This document shows positions 57,067-64,000 of a DNA stretch of 64,000 bases, piece after piece; positions within the stretch are counted from its first letter, which is position 1; the number at the start of each line of letters is the position of its first letter. The position numbers were made by a program, and so were the translations under genes. The stretch covers positions 231,371 through 295,370 of the forward strand of contig JBLWGC010000173.1 of the NCBI GenBank assembly GCA_048772705.1, written 5' to 3'. This DNA is from Leidyana gryllorum EB-2025a (Eukaryota; Apicomplexa). Below the pieces are notes generated by a model that was not told the DNA's origin, did not search any database, and saw nothing but the letters and a program-made list of their open reading frames with translations.

Positions 57067-60000
57067 ATGTACGGCCAACGAGTCGCATCCCCACAGGCCG
57101 CCTCCTTACGTTCGGGCTTTGGCTTAGACTCTGAACAAAGCGCCGATGTGGACCTGTCTATCAGGGATCTTCTTCGGTTTCGGAAGGATCTTTTTGACCA
57201 GTCTTTCCACTTCATTGGCCGGCCCAACGATGAGTGCCGGGCGATCTTGCAGACGCCATTCATCACAGGTAGCAAATTGGACAGGTTCGTACACATTCTT
57301 CGCAGATCCCAATAATCTTGCCACGGAGGTTCAAGTGAGTCCCAGCCAGGAGGAGGACATGGGAATGGCTTTCGAAGTATCGGGTGGCAAACCACGTTCA
57401 CAAGAGGACACAGAAAGGGGCTCAGACATCGTATCGCAATTCGAGCCTACACCTGATACGAGATCGATGGCGCATGAGACTTCGACCATTGAACCGATGG
57501 ACACTGAACAGGCAGAACCAACCCTAACGGAGAAGATTCGAGGGCCGAGCAGAGGATCATGGACCAGCGTGACAACAGCGTCTTTCGTCAGCGCGGCTGA
57601 TCATGTCACCGCTGGACTCACTGATACCCTCCCGCTTCTTGTGCTGTCCCGGGGTGGCATATCCACCTTTCTGGGCATCATCGTGATGATAGTCTTGTTC
57701 GTCATCCCGGTCCACAGCTATGAACTAATGCTGGGTCAACTCTATCAAGGCACTGCAGGGGTGAGTGACAATGTGCAAGGCGCGATATTGGCTCCCAGCG
57801 GATCTGGTTCTTTCGTCACCGACGATTATCTGGCGTAACGCTGTTGATGTTTCTAATTGTCTTCATCCAAGTTCCTTACTTACTCCGTGAGTTGTCGAAT
57901 TCAAGGTCTCTGTACATCCACATCCCTTCCCACATATCAGATCAATTCGGGGTAGCCTCGGTTTATCTCTCTAACTGCTTTCGTTCTCCCCTCCCATGGT
58001 CACTGACTGACGAACAGTATCAAGATTGTGCACGAACAGCGGTCAACTGCGACGCCAAGTTCGAATGCACAGAATTCGAGGGCATATGCGTGGCCAATCC
58101 CTTCAAATATGCGGAGCACTTCTTCAATAGGTCCATTCTTGGACACACATATGAGACTTGGCCCCCCCCAGAAGTAATATTCCCGGATGAGATTTCTTTC
58201 AACATCCCATTGATTGTGTGCACGGCAGTTGCATTCACTGCGGTGTGGCTGTTGACTGATTTCGGTGGGCGGAGGGTACTCGAATATCGTAAGTGTGCAA
58301 GATACGGCGATCAACTGATCGATCCTTTGACAGTGGCGGTCGGAGGAGTCGGACTCGATATATTTGTCATGCTCCTAGTTCTGCCCTTTTCCCTGGCTTT
58401 GAACGGGGCGTCGACTGGAGTCAGAGATATGTTATTTGGTAACGGACGGTGGGATTGGATCTGGAATCCACGGGAAAGTTTGCTGCTGTTGGCTTTGTTA
58501 TTGAATGGAACAGCTCTAATGAGGAACACCAATTTCTATGTTGGAAGCGGATTCAAGTGAGTTGACAACACCTGATCACTGTGTCACACACCAACCTCTC
58601 CTTGCCAGACATGACAACACGAGCAGTCGTGTGGTCCCTTGGATAGCCCAGAGCCTGGCTGTTCTCTATTCGTTTCTCCTCTCTCTGGTTCAATCCGCCC
58701 TGTTGGGATACATGGAACCTGTCTATCGTGACCGAGTCAAGGCAACTATGATGGCTTGGCGGTACAAGTCCTTTGCTGGCGACGAGGAACCAACGGGCCA
58801 TGTCAGTATGCCCGGTCTGCCAAGCTCCAATTATCTGGCTGGTACACTTTCCGGTTCCACTGCTAGAAATTGGGCGACGTTAGTTGGACCCCTGACGCTG
58901 TCATCGTTATACGGGTCGACAGCATGGGCTATCATATTTTTCGTCGGGGCCCTGCTACGAAGAGGAGTTCGAGCAGCCTTAGTGGTCAGATCACTGCAAG
59001 CTTTTCTTCATGTGAGTTGTTTGAGCAGAATCCGCCTTGATATCATATTGCCCGTGGCCTTCAGGATGCGAAGTGGGGTGAATTTGACTTGAATACTCCA
59101 GCCCGCAAGAAATGGAAGCAAATCCATTTTGGCTGGCCTGTCCTGGTCCCTCTGCTTTGTTTGGCCGCTGCACTTCTATTCACGGCGCGAAGCGGCGTGC
59201 GCGACGGTACTGTGGTAAGAGACAGCTCCAGACTCTAGCGCAAGTCATATCATGTGTAGCTTGCAGCACGCATTGTTGCCACGATTAGTCAGTTTGTCGT
59301 TCCCTTGCTCCTGGTGTGGATATTTGCCTTCGAGTTTTGGATCTTCTTCCCAAATGCATGGCAGCGAACTAGGAGACGTGTCAAAGTCATCTCTGGGGTC
59401 TCCCTCCTCTTACTCTTAGCTGCCGGTGTCATGTCGGGACTGAGTTATAGTGAAGACTATGCTGGACACGTCAGAATACCGGGAGGGAACTGGCTCGCTT
59501 TCGGTTTGTGGATAGCAGCATTCACCATCCCACCCACAATGGTGGCACTTCGATATCGTAACTGCTCCCCCTATCGATGGGTAAGTTTGTGTAGTGTGTG
59601 AGGAATGACATTCGTTTGCAGTTCATGTGGCTGATGGACATCACCGCCGATGGACGGGCAAAAGAACTGAGATCTTGGGCGAATCTGATCACTTGTCCTC
59701 AACCCCTTTGGCGACGACTACACGTCCTAACCTTTTCAGTCCCATTAAAAAGTCTGATTCCCTTCCTTTCGCTGGCACTATTACTTGTGCCATTGAATCA
59801 AATCTTCAAAACGCGCTCAGTCGAGCTTTGGTGTGAGTTATTGGGTATCGTTTTGTGCAGAATAGGTGGGATGCAGTTGGCCAGGGACATCACGCACTGT
59901 ATGTCTTCGCACCAGTGATGCAAGTACCGTACCTCTTGAGCGTCTCGTTACATTTCGGTGAGCAATTACATCAGCAAGATTGACATACTCCATACAGTGG

Positions 60001-60290
60001 GTCCCGCCGTGACTCTCTCCTTAGTGATACTGACCAGCGGCTTCATCTTCCCTCGCGTGAGTTCTTCATAGATTCAACCCATTTGGCATGGCCCCATCAC
60101 GCAGCTTTACTCCTGGCTATGGCCATCTGAGAAATATCAGTGGACTTTAGAGGAGTTGGCCGCCTCCAAAGATCCTGGGCCTCAGGAAGCTCCCCGAAGG
60201 TTGAGGGTCACCATATGGGAAGAGTTGTGGCGATCGCCTGAAAGCTTGGTCGTCCGCTCCTTCACGACCAAGCGAAAAGTGAGGTACTGA
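57067..60290 (+). CDS. Sodium:neurotransmitter symporter (SLC6/NSS)-type transporter
   Basis: Eleven exons join in phase to about 923 aa: 57067-57268, 57306-57760, 57799-57886, 57941-58556, 58609-59011, 59065-59214, 59260-59580, 59622-59832, 59877-59957, 59998-60056, 60105-60290. About 160 soluble residues precede the membrane core. GGISTFLGIIVMIVLFVIP followed by YELMLGQLYQG matches the NSS TM2 signature (GGxFLIxY...GxPxxxLExxLGQ). VSNCFRSPLPW-like sequence (SNCFRSPLPW) precedes the large extracellular loop, which holds four cysteines. About ten further hydrophobic segments follow, ending with VTLSLVILTSGFIFP and a basic cytosolic tail. NSS proteins cotransport amino acids or amines with sodium; the substrate cannot be read from sequence. 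The C-terminal exon order is supported by frame only. Confidence 0.7.
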
Positions 60291-60442
60291 GATCGATTTG
60301 GCAGGTGAGAATAGCGGACGGGATGACGCAGTTTCGCCAAAGCCCGATTACACTCACGTGGTTACACGGCCGGCACGCGTTTGAAACTGTTTCCTGCGGC
60401 ATACGAGAGCAAATTGATGAGGAGGTCCACCACTCATACTTC

Positions 60443-63400
60443 TTACCAATTGGCTGAGTCCCCGGGGAGCATGTTCTGCCGGATTAGTGGGTCGGTGCAG
60501 GTGGTTGGACAAGCACATCCGCCAAAGGTGGAGAAGTCCATTGTTGGAAGATATTCAAGACGAGTCCATTGTTGGATTTCATCAATTCGCTTCTCTTTGA
60601 TGGATTTGCTCAACCAAGGGTCAGTAACGGCGATCTGTCCGATTGCATAATGCACTCCTGAGATAGAGTATAAGTCTTGTGGAATGGCTGCCCTCAAAGA
60701 CCGGTAGAAGGCCTGCAGGTCACGTCGCTGAGCGGCGGTCAAGTGGGCCAGGTCTTCTCCAGGATCTGATTGCACCTCCTTACTCAGCACTACAACCGGA
60801 AGTTTCGATAGTTGACCTTTGATGATGATAGCTTCGGAGCTCAAAGGAGCTTCATCATCATCGCTGTGGTGGACTCGGTGCCACACTCGGCGAATGGGAA
60901 CCTGTATTCTTCTACTGGCCTCTTTAGCGCGATCGGCCTCTCGAGCTGCTCTCAGGCGTGCTTGTCTTTGCCGCTCTTCTTTCTTGAGTTCGCGCTTCGC
61001 TTTGCGGGAAAGTGTCCGAAGAGGGCGCTGCGGTTGTTGCACAACATTAGGGTCTGTATTCTCCCGTTGCTCTGAAGGAGGGCATTCCACTTCTGCCTTG
61101 TTATCCATGTCGGTGTCCAGCTCGGGCTCGACTTCTGCCTTGGGCTCCATGTCAGTGTCGACTGCGGGCTGCGTTTCTGCATTGGGCTCCACTCCGGTGT
61201 CGACCGCGGGCTCCAGTTCAGCCTTGGGCTCTATGTCAGTGTCGGCCGCGGACACCTGATCGAATAACCCGCGGACGGCTTCCACCGAGGCTGCACCAAG
61301 ACCGCGTTTCTTGACGGCTTGGTGGTGTTGCTCCTGCTCAGTCACTGTTTTGAGCGGAAGACGCTCTTTCAGAACACGCGGTGTCACTGTCTTGTTGCCC
61401 ATTGCAAGATTGATGTCGAGCCAAGTTGCCTCTTGACAGTTGCCGGTGACCAAGTCATGTACAGCCTGATTCCATGGGTAGTCCCACCAACCTATGGAGA
61501 AGGGTATAATTTTGATGGAGTAGCCATGAATATTCTTGAGATTGTACATGAGAGTGTAACAGACGAAGATGTCATTGGGAGATTGGAAGGTCCGCAAGAA
61601 GAGAAGGTATTGTATCTGCATGAGTACAATGACCTTATAACGATGCCAGTGCCAATGGCAGTCAGTGAAGTTTGCAGCAGATATGCAGGCGACTCTGCGA
61701 CATCCTTCAGGCCACTCGCATTGGAAGGCAGGTATATCTTCAGGTTGACCCTTCAGGTAAGCTTCTTTGTTCCGTATTTGTTCGATTGCATCACTCGACA
61801 GGAACCCTGAATTGACTTGTTCGGTGACGTACTGATCCAACATTCTGTTCCACACCAAGAAGGGCATCTCAACGTGTTTCAGAGTGTCGCCGTGTTTTTT
61901 GAGTACTGGTATAGGAAGGCCTTGGGTCCCTTCGGCTGCGAACCAGGTTTCTACATTGGGGAACTCGATGCCATTCAGCTCCATAGGGACCTGTTCTCGT
62001 ACGTGACGAATGTTTTCCGCATTCTTCCTCACGACCTGCTCAACAGCTTCAGTTAATTCAGTGGCCGAGTGGTAAGCGCTTATGTTGTAGGTGAGTGAAG
62101 ATATGGGTGTTGTGTAGTTTTTGACCCACTGTAGATACACATCCATACGATCCTCGGGGGTGTTCGCCTCGCTTGGTGGAGGCACCTCTCCGTTGAGCTC
62201 CACCCATTTGAAGATGTTGTCGGTGCGGACGTATTGACTAACAATCTTTACTTCCACCAACGGTAGAGTGAAGAGTTGCTGTTTGATCTTTGACAGATCT
62301 TGGTGTTCCATAAGATCCAATACGCCAGGAGCAAAGGAAGGGATGCAAGAGCGTGTATGCATATGATAGAGGGCGTGTTTGATACCCTCAGGGAGCACGA
62401 GCTCCTGGAATCTCCACAAAGCCATAAGCCGATCATAGATGACTTCGAACTGTTCTGGGGTCCTGCCAGGGAAGGAGACGAATGAGGGGGCGCGAGAGGT
62501 GGTTGGTGGGGCAGGCGGGGCCTTTCCCAGCAGGTTCCAACGTACCAATATGGGCGATCAGTCGCCTCCCACTGGAGTGTCGACGTAGAGGGAAGCTCTG
62601 AGGGTGGTAGAAGATGGTCGAGGAGCTGCCAATCAACGCTGGAGAGGCAGTCTATGGCCGGGTAGACAGGCACGACTCGGTCAGAAGGGCCGGTGCCTCC
62701 AATGAGGGCATGTAGCTTTTTGATTAGAGTGTTTAATGTATCACCGTCAGCAATATGACGTTCATTGGTGATTGCGTAAGTCAGTTTGTCTTGACTTTCT
62801 ATGTTATAATGAGTAATCAAACCTCGAGCTTGGATGTTGTTTGGCTCCTCTATGTCGAGCTGTTCCAACGCGCCGCGGAATACGGTGACCTCCAGTTTAG
62901 GAGCGACCAAGAAGACGGCTGGCGCGCCATAACAACACCATAGGAGAGTTTGGAGGGAGGGGAATGTGGCATAGAATCTGCGGCGAGGGGGGAGCAATAT
63001 CTCGAGATCCTGCTGACCCCAGCAGATAGATCGGAGATTTGTAGGTGTGAGAATGAGGATGGCTTTCAGTATCTCAAGAATCTCCACTGGAAGCCCGGTT
63101 CGGGCTCCTGTGAATCCAAAAGCGACAGTGCAGAGCTGTGGTAAGGACCGGAGGACCCATGGACGGAACCAGCGACATCGCGAATAGAACGTCACCCACA
63201 AGTAGGTGGACCCCAAGGTGAGATGTCGGGATATTAATTCATTTTCGATAAAGTGCTTGTGCTGCCGAGATAATCTGATCAACGGAGCAATCTCAAGTGG
63301 TGTTAGGAACTGATATAACTCATTCTGAACTGTTGTATGCCAGATTCTTTTCTGCTGTTGAGGCACACTTCCCGCTTCGGATGGTACCCGATCAGGCCAG

Positions 63401-63501
63401 GACAAGGCTGTGTTTAAGTAACCAGGCAGCTGAGGAGGTAAAACGTTGTTCAAAGCCTCCTCCTCCGCAGCACCAAACAGTTCCTCCAGCCCCTCTTCCA
63501 T
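60443..63501 (-). CDS. Uncharacterised large protein, member of a local tandem family (copy 1)
   Basis: Two long frames are joined by a predicted 83-nt intron (62545-62463), which gives RPYW then TPEQFEVIYDRLMALW. From ATG 63501 the protein has 991 aa; the frame continues upstream to about 63620 without a Met. No known domain was recognised. Features are a Trp/Leu-rich N-terminal half (YLWVTFYSRCRWFRPWVLRSLPQL), four 14-residue repeats of the type DTDIEPKAELEPAV (61110-61255), a basic helix (RKAKRELKKEERQRQ) and a C-terminal signature DPWLSKSIKEKRIDEIQQW...RLEYLPTMDFS. The same signature ends the next gene to the right. The product looks cytosolic, with no signal peptide. Confidence 0.6.
61110..61255 (-). 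repeat. Tandem 42-nt coding repeat (14 aa, about 3.5 copies)
   Basis: Within the right-end family gene, the units DTDIEPKAELEPAV, DTGVEPNAETQPAV, DTDMEPKAEVEPEL and DTDMDNKAEVE follow each other directly. Nucleotide copies differ at several third positions, so the array is not freshly expanded. Confidence 0.8.
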
Positions 63502-63735
63502 CAAAATTTCGCGAGCTTCGCTGAAAAAGTTTACTAGCGCCTGGGTGCGTTTGAAACCCAAGCTGGCACCAGCTGACGCCAATCCGACGGTGCCATTTGC
63601 TTTGCACTGGGACTCGCAAGATCAGCCCACCACCTTTGGGTTGTTGTTCCGCGAACTTCAGCTTGCACAGCTGGTGGCGGAGGTGCGGTGGAGTGTGTCG
63701 GTTGAACTCCGTGGGGACCAATCGCCCGCGTTGGG

Positions 63736-64000
63736 TCAACCCAAAGCTCCAACGGAACATAAACCTGCGAAATTTGTGACGGGGCACAGCGAGGGACACA
63801 AACTCACAGAACTGCTGTTTTCAACGCTAGTGCTGGCCGAAGAACCATGTTTGACATACTTTGAGTAGTCCATGATGGGCAGGCAATGGAGGCGAACCCA
63901 TTCTGCAGTTTGAGTGATGTCTCCATTCTTGACTTGACGACACAACCAGTCCGAAACAATTGGCAAACGGCCAACCACGTGGATCGGGGTGAGCCAAAGG
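63736..64000 (-). CDS. Tandem paralogue of the preceding unknown gene (copy 2, truncated by window edge)
   Basis: The frame is open from the right edge to a stop at 63736. Only the C-terminal ~88 residues are visible. They contain VVGRLPIVSDWLCRQVKNG and then EWVRLHCLPIMDYSKYV. These align with AIGQIAVTDPWLSKSIKEK and QWTRLEYLPTMDFSTF at the end of the neighbouring gene, so the two are paralogues in direct tandem. A Ser-rich and Cys-containing tail differs between the copies. The remainder lies outside the window. Confidence 0.55.
   Translation of the reverse strand, partial: LWLTPIHVVGRLPIVSDWLCRQVKNGDITQTAEWVRLHCLPIMDYSKYVKHGSSASTSVENSSSVSLCPSLCPVTNFAGLCSVGALG

Overview
This window is nuclear DNA from a very gene-dense eukaryote. 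Nearly every gene is split by short GT-AG introns, mostly 37-60 nt with one of about 29 nt, and exon phases can be followed across almost all of them. Base composition is near-balanced. Gene content points to an alveolate, most likely an apicomplexan with a compact genome such as a gregarine. The pointers are a glucan water dikinase homologue (amylopectin metabolism), a secreted kinase-like protein, a sodium:neurotransmitter-symporter-type transporter, an RRM+KH splicing-type protein, an unfused ribosomal protein S30 and a bacterial-type IMP dehydrogenase. The taxonomic assignment is inference.

Layout from left to right: REV3, DNA polymerase zeta (+, 5' end cut off); a giant Pro/Lys-rich protein (-); succinyl-CoA ligase alpha (-); a possible ORC5-like protein (-); an AMP-forming ligase related to oxalyl-CoA synthetase, with changed catalytic motifs (+); thymidylate kinase (-); IMP dehydrogenase and GMP synthase in tandem (+, both intronless, both proteobacterial in type); an SRR1-domain protein, an IFRD-like protein and an RRM+KH protein (all -); a 7.8-kb glucan water dikinase homologue that has lost its catalytic histidine (+); ribosomal protein S30 and Enhancer of polycomb (+); a MAPR/cytochrome-b5-like protein (-); choline-phosphate cytidylyltransferase (+); a prion-like Gly-Tyr-Gln protein and a RING-like protein (-); THOC2 (+); a secreted kinase-like protein (-); BCCIP/BCP1 (+); an Aha1 domain protein and a TOE1/PARN-type deadenylase (-); a small membrane protein (+); an ankyrin protein (-); an SLC6-type transporter (+); and two tandem members of an unrecognised family at the right edge (-).

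Gene spacing is extreme. Divergent start codons lie 6, 28, 28, 29, 35, 48 and 64 bp apart. Same-strand neighbours lie 3, about 10, 24, 36 and 39 nt apart. Several convergent coding regions overlap by 22-47 nt.

The two most notable loci are the intact bacterial-style guaB-guaA pair, which would give IMP to XMP to GMP from an apparently transferred operon, and the degenerate glucan water dikinase. No tRNA, rRNA, CRISPR array or transposable element was seen.
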